A stretch of 64,000 nucleotides of DNA, from the NCBI GenBank assembly GCA_015655585.1, contig JAATEV010000109.1:1-64000 (forward strand), read 5' to 3'. Origin of the DNA: Terriglobales bacterium. GTDB lineage: Bacteria > Acidobacteriota > Terriglobia > Terriglobales > Acidobacteriaceae. Every line of letters starts with the position of its first letter. Position 1 is the stretch's first letter. Both the position numbers and the translations under genes were made by a program. Under the pieces are notes generated by a model. The model worked only from the letters and a program-made list of their open reading frames with translations, was not told where the DNA came from and did not search any database. This document shows, piece after piece, positions 28,209-37,218 of the stretch.

Positions 28209-28417
28209 CGCGCACCTCCCGCCGCAACCCGTGCCGAGCATCCTTCCACTCGCACCAGGCGCCTCTTCCGTCCTCCAGCATGTCTCTTTCTAGGAGCAGG
28301 AAACTCAGCCAGCCGCGTCCTGCAAACCCGGCAGTACACACCGTCCAAAGCATCGTTGCGAAGCCATAGAGCCCCGCATCCCTCACATACTTTCAAGTTC
28401 ATGCGCAAGTAGTTCAT
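28205..28417 (-). CDS. Small zinc-ribbon protein, first gene of phage operon
   Basis: CEGCGALWLRN...GVYCRVCRTRL: two CxxC motifs. Confidence 0.65.
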   Translation of the reverse strand: MNYLRMNLKVCEGCGALWLRNDALDGVYCRVCRTRLAEFPAPRKRHAGGRKRRLVRVEGCSARVAAGGAR

Positions 28418-28709
28418 CGTTCCCTTTCAAGGCGTACTTTTCCCCCGGCGAGCCACGATCTTTTTTCAGCGGTCGAGTGGGCTCACTCAGGTTGCTATGA
28501 CTGTGTCGGCGTCCGTTCCGCGAAGCTCTGGCGGCTCCGTCGGTCCAGCCTCTGACACGCATCTGTGGATGTTGCGGTTCAGGTAGTACCTAGGGAAATC
28601 AAATCTACGACTACCATCCGTCTACAGGAGCAGCCTAAGCCACGGTCCAGTCTCCTTCTCTGCCAGGACTCGGGTCATCGCCGCCATCTCGTAAACGGGA
28701 AGTTTCAAG

Positions 28710-28738
28710 GTTATAGCTTTCGACAAAATGTCTGTCAA
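28710..28738 (-). promoter_or_regulatory. Sigma70-type promoter reading into the phage operon
   Basis: Minus strand TTGACA - 17 nt - TATAAC; spacer contains GACA-AAA-TGTC palindrome (28722-28732 on +). Confidence 0.7.
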
Positions 28739-28759
28739 CAGCAATCTTTCATCATTCTC

Positions 28760-28782
28760 TTTTGGGAAATAAATTACCAAAA
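28760..28782. promoter_or_regulatory. Candidate operator dyad
   Basis: TTTTGG-GAAATAAATTA-CCAAAA, between the operon promoter and the divergent regulator. Confidence 0.4.
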
Positions 28783-28881
28783 AGATGTAGATTACCTTCA
28801 AAACTGTTGCTCAAAGCGAACTTTTCGCCTAATCTTCGTCTTGTCAAAAGATATGATCTGGCCCGAGATTAGCCTATCCCT

Positions 28882-29592
28882 ATGAACTTCCACGACCTGC
28901 ACGAACTCCTCCGCCTCGAACTCCTTCGCCGCATCGAGCGAGGTACCCTCACCGGCAGCCGCCTCGCCCAGCAGGCCGGTTTCCAGCAGGCGCATATCTC
29001 CAACTTCCTCAATCGCAAGCGCGCGCTCTCGCTCGAAGGTCTCGACCGCGTCCTCGCCTCCCAGGACATCACCATCGATCAGCTCCTCCCCCTCGAACTC
29101 ACCGCCGCCGCGCCGACGGCTCCTTCCTGCGATCCCGTCGAGACCGTCCCCGTCGTCTCTCCCTCCGCCGCCATGGACGAGCCACGCATCTCCCCCGCCT
29201 CCATCATCGAGACCATCCAGGTCTCCGCCTCGCGCCTCCACGACAACCGCGCCCGGCCCTCCCCCCGCAATGCCCTCTGGCAGCGCTTCCTCGCCATCCG
29301 TGCCGATGCCCAGCAGGCAGCCGCGATGGAGCCTGTCCTCTCCCCCGGCTCCATCGCCGTCCTCGACCGCCACTACAACTCCCTCGCGCCCTACCGTGCC
29401 CACCAGCCCACTCTCTTCGCCGTCCGCTGCGGGGCCGCTCTCCTCATCCGTTTTCTCAGCTTCGACGAGGGCCGCCTCATCCTCCGTCCCCACTCGCGCG
29501 ACTTCCCCGTCCAGCTTCTGGCCCTAGCCGCCCACGAGTCGCCGGCCGACTACATCGTAGGCCGCGTCTGCCTCATCCTCTCCGAGCTGTAA
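28882..29592 (+). CDS. HTH XRE-family regulator with LexA/CI (S24)-like C-terminal region
   Basis: 'TGSRLAQQAGFQQAHISNFLNRKRALSLEGLDRVL' HTH; C-term 'PGSIAVLDRHYNSL...LLIRFLSFDEGRLILRPHSRDFPV...YIVGRVCLIL' S24-like pattern. Confidence 0.75.
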   Translation: MNFHDLHELLRLELLRRIERGTLTGSRLAQQAGFQQAHISNFLNRKRALSLEGLDRVLASQDITIDQLLPLELTAAAPTAPSCDPVETVPVVSPSAAMDEPRISPASIIETIQVSASRLHDNRARPSPRNALWQRFLAIRADAQQAAAMEPVLSPGSIAVLDRHYNSLAPYRAHQPTLFAVRCGAALLIRFLSFDEGRLILRPHSRDFPVQLLALAAHESPADYIVGRVCLILSEL

Positions 29593-29720
29593 AACCCGTC
29601 GTATCGCATCTCTAAAATCAACAAAAAAAGAACAACAGCTCTTTCCTCTGCGGCATCCAATCGCACATCGGTTCATACTTATATTTTTGAAATCAAAGAG
29701 TTCATAAGAGGTGCAGAGAG

Positions 29721-31958
29721 ATGGGAAAGACCGCTCGCTTTGTTCTCCTTGCCATTGCAGCCGTCGTAGCGCTGCTCGTCGTCGTAGCCGTGGCGCTTCC
29801 TCTCTTTCTCAATGCAGACAGCTTCCGCGCCCGTATCGAGACCACGCTCTCGGAGTCGCTCGGCCGCAAGGTCACCATCGGCAAGCTTGACCTCTCTCTC
29901 TTCTCCGGCGGCCTCATCGCCCAGAACGCCACCGTGGCCGACGATCCCGCCTTCAGCTCCCAGCCCTTCATTCAGGCCCAGAGCGTCAAGATCGGCGTTC
30001 AGATCCTCCCCCTCATCTTCCAGCGCGCCGTCCTCATCAAGGGCTTCGAGCTCGAATCGCCCAAAATCCAGCTTCTCCGCGCCTCCAGCGGCACCTGGAA
30101 CTACTCCACCATCGGCGCGGCAGGCAGCAAGTCCTCGCAGAACGCAGACACAAAACAGACCTTCCCCAGCCTCACCGTAGATAAGGTCGATATCTCCAAC
30201 GCCCAGATCACCGTAGGCACTCTCTCCAGCGGCAGCGCGCCCGCCGTCAACCGCACCTACGATCAGGTCAATCTCAGCGTCACCAACTTCGGCTTCGCCA
30301 ACTCCTTCCCCTTCACCGTCTCCGCGCACCTCCCCGGCGACGGCACCGTTACCCTCAAAGGCAACGCCGGTCCCATCAATCCCAGGGACGCCTCCACCAC
30401 TCCCTTCTCCGGCCACCTTGAGATGAAGCACATCGACCTCCTGGCCTCAGGCTTCGTCGACAACACCGCCGGAATCTCCGGCCTCATCGACACCCTCACC
30501 CTCGACGCATCATGGAACGGCCAGCAGATGCACGTAGCCAAACTCCTCGTCGACAAGCCCGCCCTCACCGTCACCCGCTCCAACGCGCCCGCACAGCCCA
30601 AGCCCGCCGCCAACGCCGAGGGCTCCTCCATGATGCAGAACCTCTCCGTAGACGACGCCGAGATCACCAACGGCACCCTCAACCTCGCCTCCGCCGGTCA
30701 GACCGGTCCGCCCGCCGTCTATCAGCAGCTCAACGCGAAGGTCACCAACCTCACCCCCACTTCGCCGTCGCCCTTCACCGCCTCGGCGCAGCTTCCCGGC
30801 GGAGGCTCCTTCGCCGCCAACGGAAAATTCGGCCCCCTCAACCAGCAGAACAGCGCCGCCACCCCCCTCGACGCACAGGTCTCCCTCAAGCACGTCGAGT
30901 TAGGCTCCGCCGGCATCCTTCCGCCCGACGCCGGAATCGCCGGCCTCACCGATCTACAGGCCAGCGTCCAATCCAACGGCCAGACCCTCAACGCCAACGG
31001 CAACGCCACCGTCAGCAACATCAAGCTCGCGAAAGACGGTCAGCCCTCCGCCAAGCCCCTCCAGCTCCAGTTCAACATCGCCCAGAACGAGCAGGCCCTC
31101 ACAGGAACCATCAATCAGGCCGTCGTCACCATCGGCAAAGCCGTCTTCAACATCGCCGGAACCTATCAGACCTCCGGCCCCACCACCGCCCTCAACGTCA
31201 AGGTCAACGGCAACGGCGTCCCCATCGACGAGCTCGTGGCCTTCCTCCCCGCCGTCGGCGTTCATCTCCCCACCGGCTCCCAGCTTCGCGGCGGAACCCT
31301 CACCACCGGCCTCACCGTCTCCGGCTCCACCGCCAGCCCGGTCATCAGCGGCCCCGTCAGCCTCAGCAACACCCAGCTAGCGGGCTTCGATCTCGGCTCC
31401 AAGCTCTCCACCCTCTCCAAGCTCACCGGCGGGCGCGTCGGCACGGCCACCGGCTCCGGCACCAACATCCGCTCCCTCAGCATGAACCTCCAGGTAGCCA
31501 ACAACAACATCCGCACGGACAAGCTCGCCCTCGACGTCACCGGCCTAGGCACCGCCACCGGCGCGGGCACCGTGGCCGCCTCCGGAGCCCTCAACTACAA
31601 CGTCCTCCTCAAGCTCACCGGCCTCGTCTCCGGCGGCGGCAGCGCCTCCGCCCCGGCAGCAAGCGCTGGCGGCGTCTCCGGTCTGCTAGGAGGCCTCTCC
31701 GGCCTCATTCCCAGCGGCGGGGCTGGAAGCCTCGGCTCCCTCGGCAACATCACCAGCGCCGCCCTCAAAAACGGTGTCCCCGTAGCCATCGGCGGCACCA
31801 CCAGCAACCCCACCTTCACCCCGGACCTGAGCCACCTCGCCTCCAGCGCGGCCAAAGGCCTTCTCGGTGGCGGAGTGAGCGGCGGAGGCAAGCAAACCCC
31901 AGCCAAAGGCGGTGGACTAGGCGGCGTTCTCGGCGGTCTTCTAGGCGGCAAGCACTGA
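29721..31958 (+). CDS. AsmA family protein
   Basis: N-terminal TM; 'FRARIETTLSESLGRKVTIGKLDLSLFSGGLIAQNATVADDPAFS', repeated AsmA-like blocks, Gly-rich C-terminus. Confidence 0.88.
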   Translation: MGKTARFVLLAIAAVVALLVVVAVALPLFLNADSFRARIETTLSESLGRKVTIGKLDLSLFSGGLIAQNATVADDPAFSSQPFIQAQSVKIGVQILPLIFQRAVLIKGFELESPKIQLLRASSGTWNYSTIGAAGSKSSQNADTKQTFPSLTVDKVDISNAQITVGTLSSGSAPAVNRTYDQVNLSVTNFGFANSFPFTVSAHLPGDGTVTLKGNAGPINPRDASTTPFSGHLEMKHIDLLASGFVDNTAGISGLIDTLTLDASWNGQQMHVAKLLVDKPALTVTRSNAPAQPKPAANAEGSSMMQNLSVDDAEITNGTLNLASAGQTGPPAVYQQLNAKVTNLTPTSPSPFTASAQLPGGGSFAANGKFGPLNQQNSAATPLDAQVSLKHVELGSAGILPPDAGIAGLTDLQASVQSNGQTLNANGNATVSNIKLAKDGQPSAKPLQLQFNIAQNEQALTGTINQAVVTIGKAVFNIAGTYQTSGPTTALNVKVNGNGVPIDELVAFLPAVGVHLPTGSQLRGGTLTTGLTVSGSTASPVISGPVSLSNTQLAGFDLGSKLSTLSKLTGGRVGTATGSGTNIRSLSMNLQVANNNIRTDKLALDVTGLGTATGAGTVAASGALNYNVLLKLTGLVSGGGSASAPAASAGGVSGLLGGLSGLIPSGGAGSLGSLGNITSAALKNGVPVAIGGTTSNPTFTPDLSHLASSAAKGLLGGGVSGGGKQTPAKGGGLGGVLGGLLGGKH

Positions 31959-31974
31959 GAGTTTGACCGCGCTC

Positions 31975-32120
31975 CAGAAGACGCTAAAGCCTTAGTTTTG
32001 AAAGGGTGGGGCTTCAGCCCCGCCGTAAAGCTCCTGTCTTTGGGATTAGCGCAGGGCTTTAGCCCTGCGAAAAATCATGCAAAGCAAAAGGGGCTTCAGC
32101 CCCGGGTCTTTTTCTGCCGA
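31975..32120. repeat. Composite REP-like repeat (inverted copy of 47555-47690)
   Basis: GGGGCTTCAGCCCC ... CTGTCTTTGGGATTAGCGCAGGGCTTTAGCCCTGCG ... AAAAGGGGCTTCAGCCCCGGG. Confidence 0.8.
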
Positions 32121-32162
32121 GCCACATCTGCTCTTCAGTCCTGCCGAAGAGGTCTCCCCCAG

Positions 32163-32190
32163 CCGGGCTCACTCCCAAATGAGCCCGGCA
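32163..32190. terminator. Hairpin, terminator-like
   Basis: GCCGGGCTCA-ctcccaaa-TGAGCCCGGC. Confidence 0.55.
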
Positions 32191-32260
32191 TTTTCATCAG
32201 CAAACCACACAAGAGCAGGTAAAAAGGAACCTGCCGCCACACTACCTTCATCTCAAAACC

Positions 32261-32899
32261 ATGCCCCGAGCCTCCCTCCTCATAGAGTTCCTTCTCCTCT
32301 TCGTAGCTCTGCCGCTCGGCTACCGCTTCTCGCCGCGCCCCCTCCCTGCGATCCCCATCCTCTGGCTGGCCGCGCTCTACTGCTACTGGCAGCTCCGCCG
32401 CGATCCCACCTTCACCACCGCGCTCCTCTGGAACCCCCAACCCCTCCCGGCCCAGCTATCCTCCATCCTCACCCTCTTCCTCATCGGAGCCGCGCTTCTC
32501 GCCCTCGCCGTCCGCCTCTTCTTCCCGCATCTCCTCTTCAGCTTCGTCCGCTCCCATCCCGTCTTCTGGGCCGCAGTCATGATTCTTTATCCCGTCCTCT
32601 CGGTCTATCCCCAGTCCATCATCTACCGAGCCTTCCTCATGCACCGCTACGCCACGCTCCTGCCCTCGCAAACGGCCCTCATCCTCCTCAGCGCCGCGGC
32701 CTTCGCCTTCATGCACCTCATCTTCCGCAATCCCCTCGCCGTCACCCTCACCTTCTTCGGCGGCCTCCTCTTCGCATGGAGATACGCCGCCACCGGCAGC
32801 CTCCTTACCTCCTCGCTGGAGCACGCCCTCTACGGCTGCTGGCTCTTCACCATCGGCCTCGGCCAGTACTTCTACCACGGACGCATCCAGCTCAAATAA
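32261..32899 (+). CDS. CPBP-family intramembrane metalloprotease-like membrane protein
   Basis: Multiple TM; 'VLSVYPQSIIYRAFLMHRY' and 'FAFMHLIFRNPLAVTLTFFGGLLFAWRYAATGSLLTSSLEHALYG'. Confidence 0.75.
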   Translation: MPRASLLIEFLLLFVALPLGYRFSPRPLPAIPILWLAALYCYWQLRRDPTFTTALLWNPQPLPAQLSSILTLFLIGAALLALAVRLFFPHLLFSFVRSHPVFWAAVMILYPVLSVYPQSIIYRAFLMHRYATLLPSQTALILLSAAAFAFMHLIFRNPLAVTLTFFGGLLFAWRYAATGSLLTSSLEHALYGCWLFTIGLGQYFYHGRIQLK

Positions 32900-32962
32900 G
32901 CAAATAGCTGTTCTCGCCGCTCGCGTCTATACTCTGGACTAACCCAACCTCAACGAGGCCCC

Positions 32963-34609
32963 ATGAGACCGCGCACGCCCCTCCTCACGTCCCTCTTCGC
33001 CGTCCTCGCTCTCGCAATCCCCGCCGCCGCGCAAGATTCCGCGCTCACTCGCGCCAACGCTGCCATCACGCCCGCCAACCTCCTCCGCCACATCCGCGAA
33101 CTCTCCTCCGACGCCTACATTGGCCGCGCCCCCGGCACCATCGGCGAAACCAAATCCGTCGCCTACATCATCGCCCAGTGCCGAGCCATCGGCCTCCAGC
33201 CCGGCACTCCCACCGGCACCTTCACCCAGACCGTCCCACTCTGGGGACTCCTCACCCACGGCACCCTCACCGTCCGCGTCAACGGCCAGCCCCAGCCTCT
33301 CCTCGAAGGCACCGACTACGTCGCCGGTTCCGCCCAGCCCATCCCCAGCGTCAACATCGCCAACTCCGGCCTCGTCTTCGTAGGCTACGGAGTCACCGCG
33401 CCCGAGTACCACTGGGACGACTACGCCAACACAGACGTCCACGGCAAAACCCTCGTCATGCTCACCGGCGACCCACTCGTAGCCGACCGGCACGACCCCT
33501 CCAAACTCGACGAAAAGGTCTTCTTAGGCCGAGCCCTCACCATCCACGGACGCACCAACACCAAGCTCGAGCTGGCCTTCCGTCACGGAGCCGCCGCCGT
33601 CATCTTCGTCTCTCCCACCCCGCAGGCTCTCAAGAGCCTCTTCGAAAACTTCACCCGCGAAAACCTCATCATCCGCCAGCCGCACGACCGCGACCGCATC
33701 CAGGCCCAGGCCATGATCGGTATTCCCACCGCCTCGCGCCTCTTCTCCGCCGCCGGAGCGAACTTCGCCTCCCTCATGGCCTCCGCGTCCAAACCCGGCT
33801 TCCACGCCGTCCCCGTCGCCGCCACCGCGGCCTTCAGCGTCACCACTCGCGTCCGCCAGATCGACTCCAAAAACATCCTCGCCAAAATCCCCGGCAGCGA
33901 TCCCAAGCTCCGCAACGAATACGTCTTCTACAGCGCCCACTGGGACCACCACGGCAAAGTCGGCGACAAAATCTACCACGGAGCCAGCGACAACGCCGCC
34001 GGTACCGCCGGTATCCTGGAACTCGCCCGAGCCTTCAAGACCCTCAACCCCGCCCCACGCCGAACCATCATCTTCCTCTGGCCCACCGCCGAAGAGAAAG
34101 GTCTCGTAGGCGCGCACTACTACGTCGAGAATCCCCTCTACCCGCTCTCCCAGACCGTAGCCGACATCAACCTCGATTACTTCAGCAACTGGGGCTGGGG
34201 CCGCACCCGCGACTTCAGCATCCTCGGCCTCGGCAACTCCACCCTCGACGACCTCACCGCCGCTGCCGTCAAAGCCCAGGGCCGCACCCTCACCGGAGAC
34301 ACTGCGCCCGAGCAAGGCTTCTACTTCCGCTCCGACCACTACGAGTTCGCCCGCGTCGGCGTCCCCTCAATCGAAACCAGCCCCGGCATCGACTACATCG
34401 GCAAGCCCGCCAGCTTCGGCGAGCAGGTTCGCAGCCAGTACATCAACCACGACTACCACCAGCCCTCCGACGTCATCAAACCCGACTGGGATCTGGCCGG
34501 AGCGGTAGAAGACCTGCAAATCCTGCTCAACGTAGGCTACCGAGTAGCCCAGTCCGACACCCGCCCCACCTGGAAACCCAACCCCATCTGGCGTCCAAAA
34601 TCCAACTAG
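32963..34609 (+). CDS. M28 family metallopeptidase, secreted
   Basis: Signal peptide; 'YVFYSAHWDHHGK', 'GASDNAAGTAGILELARAF', 'TIIFLWPTAEEKGLVGAHYY', 'FRSDHYEFARVGVPS'. Confidence 0.93.
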   Translation: MRPRTPLLTSLFAVLALAIPAAAQDSALTRANAAITPANLLRHIRELSSDAYIGRAPGTIGETKSVAYIIAQCRAIGLQPGTPTGTFTQTVPLWGLLTHGTLTVRVNGQPQPLLEGTDYVAGSAQPIPSVNIANSGLVFVGYGVTAPEYHWDDYANTDVHGKTLVMLTGDPLVADRHDPSKLDEKVFLGRALTIHGRTNTKLELAFRHGAAAVIFVSPTPQALKSLFENFTRENLIIRQPHDRDRIQAQAMIGIPTASRLFSAAGANFASLMASASKPGFHAVPVAATAAFSVTTRVRQIDSKNILAKIPGSDPKLRNEYVFYSAHWDHHGKVGDKIYHGASDNAAGTAGILELARAFKTLNPAPRRTIIFLWPTAEEKGLVGAHYYVENPLYPLSQTVADINLDYFSNWGWGRTRDFSILGLGNSTLDDLTAAAVKAQGRTLTGDTAPEQGFYFRSDHYEFARVGVPSIETSPGIDYIGKPASFGEQVRSQYINHDYHQPSDVIKPDWDLAGAVEDLQILLNVGYRVAQSDTRPTWKPNPIWRPKSN

Positions 34610-34639
34610 GCAATGTCTGCCGAATCCCGCTTTTGCTTC

Positions 34640-34725
34640 TGGGTACCCCAAGGCTTTAGCCTTGGGCCTCCCTCAGCCTCTGGGGTATGCCGTCCTTCCC
34701 CTGCCTCCTATTTCAACAAAGGGAA
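34640..34725. repeat. Composite repeat (inverted copy of 62735-62825)
   Basis: GGTACCCCAAGGCTTTAGCCTTGGGCCTCCC...TGGGGTATGCCGTCCTTCCCCTGCC. Confidence 0.75.
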
Positions 34726-34771
34726 AATTCGGTTCGTCAAACACCGCCCATCCACCAAGTAAACTGATCCA

Positions 34772-35260
34772 GTGGCCGCACAACGCACACTCCCGCTCTT
34801 CGACCCAAAATCGAGCCCCTCATCCTGGAACGAGCGCATGTCGCCCGGCGAATACGCCGTCCACTACTCCAGCTTCGACCGCACCACCGCCTCCACGCCC
34901 TTCTGCACCGTCCTCAGCAGCCTCCCCGAAGCCGAAGCCTTCGCCCAGTCCCAGATCACCCAGAACCCCACCCTCCGCTGCCGCATCTACGACCACCACG
35001 GATTCATCGGCAAACCCATAGCCGAGTTCCGCGGTGCCGACTACAAGGGCGAGAGTGAGATCTCCGCCCGCTTCCGCCGCTGGGCTGGCTCCATCCTCTT
35101 CTTCGGCGGTCTCCTTCTCATCTTCTATGACTCCCTCCACAACTACGAACTTCTGTGGCCTGCGACCATCGGCATCCGCCTCATCTTCCCCGGCCTCATC
35201 CTCCTCATCACCGAGCTCGTCCTCATCCTCTATGCCCGCCGCAAGCATCAGGCAAAATGA
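34772..35260 (+). CDS. Hypothetical protein with C-terminal TM segments
   Basis: 162 aa ORF overlapping downstream antiporter start (ATGA). Confidence 0.65.
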   Translation: MAAQRTLPLFDPKSSPSSWNERMSPGEYAVHYSSFDRTTASTPFCTVLSSLPEAEAFAQSQITQNPTLRCRIYDHHGFIGKPIAEFRGADYKGESEISARFRRWAGSILFFGGLLLIFYDSLHNYELLWPATIGIRLIFPGLILLITELVLILYARRKHQAK

Positions 35261-36474
35261 CACTACTTCTGTTACAAATCGCCATCGTACTCGCGACGGT
35301 GCTTCTCTGCGGCTCCATCGCCCGTAAACTCGGCCAGTCCAGAGTCATCGGAGAGATCATCGGCGGCATCCTACTCGGCCCATCCGTACTCGCCCGCATC
35401 GCTCCCCATCTCTCTGCCACACTCTTCCCGCCACAATCTCTAGGCCCCTTCGACATCCTCAGCAACATCGGCCTCATCCTGTTCCTCTTCCTCATCGGCA
35501 CCGAGCTCGACTACAAACATCTTCGCGAGCAAAGGCTCACCGCCACCGTCACCAGCACCGGCAGCATCCTCCTCCCCTTCCTCCTCGGAATCCTCATCTC
35601 GCCCGGCCTCTACCACCGCTTCGCCCCACCCGGAGTCAGCCAGCCAGCCTTCACCCTCTTCCTCGGCATCTCCATGAGCATCACGGCCTTTCCCGTGCTC
35701 GCCCGCATCCTCGAAGAGCGCAACCTGCAATCCACCCCGCTCGGAACCACCGCCCTCCTGTGCGCCGCCGTCGATGACGTCTGCGCCTGGCTCCTCCTGG
35801 CCGTGGCCCTGACGCTACTCCCATCCCAGATCAGCTCCCAAACCAGCGCAATCCCCATAGCCCCCCGGCTGCTCTGGCTCGTCATCTACCTCGCGGCCAT
35901 GTTGTTTGTCATCCGCCCACTGGCCAGCCGTCTCGCCCGCCGCTACCCCGCGTTCTCCTACGAGACCTTCGCCATCATCATCGCCCTGGTGCTCGCCTCC
36001 GCCGCCGCCACCGCCGCCATAGGCGTCCACCCCCTCTTCGGAGCCTTCTTAGCTGGCCTATGCCTCCCCCGCATCCCGGAGTGGCAGAGCACCATCCGCA
36101 CCTACCTCAACAGCCTAGTCTCCGTCCTGCTGCTTCCACTCTTCTTCGCGCTCACCGGAATGCGTACCCGCCTCGACCTCCTCACCGGCACGCAAATCTG
36201 GCTATGGACAGCCCTCATCCTCATCCTCGCCGTAGCCGGAAAAGTCGGCGGCGCGGTCCTCGCCGCCCGTCTGACCGGCCAAACCTGGCAACATTCGTTA
36301 GCTCTGGGAGCCCTCCTGAACACACGCGGCCTAGTAGAGCTGATTGTCCTCAACATCGCCTACAACGCGCACGTCTTCACTCCCACCCTCTTCACCATGT
36401 TCGTCCTCATGGCCCTCGTCACCACCATGATGACCACCCCTCTCCTAAACCTCCTCCGCATCGAGAGCGCATAA
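35257..36474 (+). CDS. Cation:proton antiporter (CPA2/Kef-type)
   Basis: 'GSIARKLGQSRVIGEIIGGILLGPSVLARIAPH', 'LFLFLIGTELDYKHLREQ', 'GISMSITAFPVLARILEERNL', 'LGALLNTRGLVELIVLNIAY'. Confidence 0.93.
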   Translation: MTLLLLQIAIVLATVLLCGSIARKLGQSRVIGEIIGGILLGPSVLARIAPHLSATLFPPQSLGPFDILSNIGLILFLFLIGTELDYKHLREQRLTATVTSTGSILLPFLLGILISPGLYHRFAPPGVSQPAFTLFLGISMSITAFPVLARILEERNLQSTPLGTTALLCAAVDDVCAWLLLAVALTLLPSQISSQTSAIPIAPRLLWLVIYLAAMLFVIRPLASRLARRYPAFSYETFAIIIALVLASAAATAAIGVHPLFGAFLAGLCLPRIPEWQSTIRTYLNSLVSVLLLPLFFALTGMRTRLDLLTGTQIWLWTALILILAVAGKVGGAVLAARLTGQTWQHSLALGALLNTRGLVELIVLNIAYNAHVFTPTLFTMFVLMALVTTMMTTPLLNLLRIESA

Positions 36475-36535
36475 CCTCGCCTTGAGTAAGAAGTCAGAGA
36501 AAAGACCTGAGGCTTATCTCCACTGCAAGCAAGCC

Positions 36536-37177
36536 TTACCTCGAAACGGCATGTGTTCCAGGCCCATTCGCCTCAGCCTCCGCCCGATCAATCGCCGCAT
36601 ACAACTGGTCCGGCTCCGTCACCTCAATCCAACGGTGCGCCGTCGCCACCACCAGCGTCGGAGTATGCATCACGCCCGTCTTCCGTGCCAGCGCACAATC
36701 CGCCTCCACCTCCGCCGCGCACTTGCCCGTCGGATCGATCACAAACGGCATCGCCTGCCCATGCGCTTGGAACCACCTCCGCGAAAACTGCTGCAAATCC
36801 TCCGGCCCCGCAATCAACCGCTGATTGGCAAACACATCCTTGCGAAAGTCCTCCGCCATCTGCAATGACACCTTGTCCTCCAGATACCGCGCATAGATCG
36901 CTCCCTGCCGCGACCACACATGCCCCGGAATAATGAAGTCATGGTGTACCCGAGGAATGTGATAGCGGCTCATCGCCTCCCGCACCATAGGCGAAACCTG
37001 CGCGCACAGCGGACACTCCAGGTCCTCGAACTCGATGATCGCCACCTTCGCGCCGCTAGGCGGACGAAATACCGAAGTATCTTTGAACGCCGTAGCACGC
37101 TCCGGCGGCATCGCCATCTGTGCGCCAGCCGGAACAATCGAAGCAAGAAGCAGAGCCATCCCAAGACGATTCTTCAT
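36536..37177 (-). CDS. DsbA/thioredoxin-like periplasmic protein
   Basis: Signal peptide; 'VAIIEFEDLECPLCAQVSPMVREAMSRY...VHHDFIIPGHVWS', 'TGVMHTPTLVV'. Confidence 0.85.
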   Translation of the reverse strand: MKNRLGMALLLASIVPAGAQMAMPPERATAFKDTSVFRPPSGAKVAIIEFEDLECPLCAQVSPMVREAMSRYHIPRVHHDFIIPGHVWSRQGAIYARYLEDKVSLQMAEDFRKDVFANQRLIAGPEDLQQFSRRWFQAHGQAMPFVIDPTGKCAAEVEADCALARKTGVMHTPTLVVATAHRWIEVTEPDQLYAAIDRAEAEANGPGTHAVSR

Positions 37178-37218
37178 GGCACCCATTCTAGCCGTCTGCT
37201 TCATCCGGCAATCGCACA

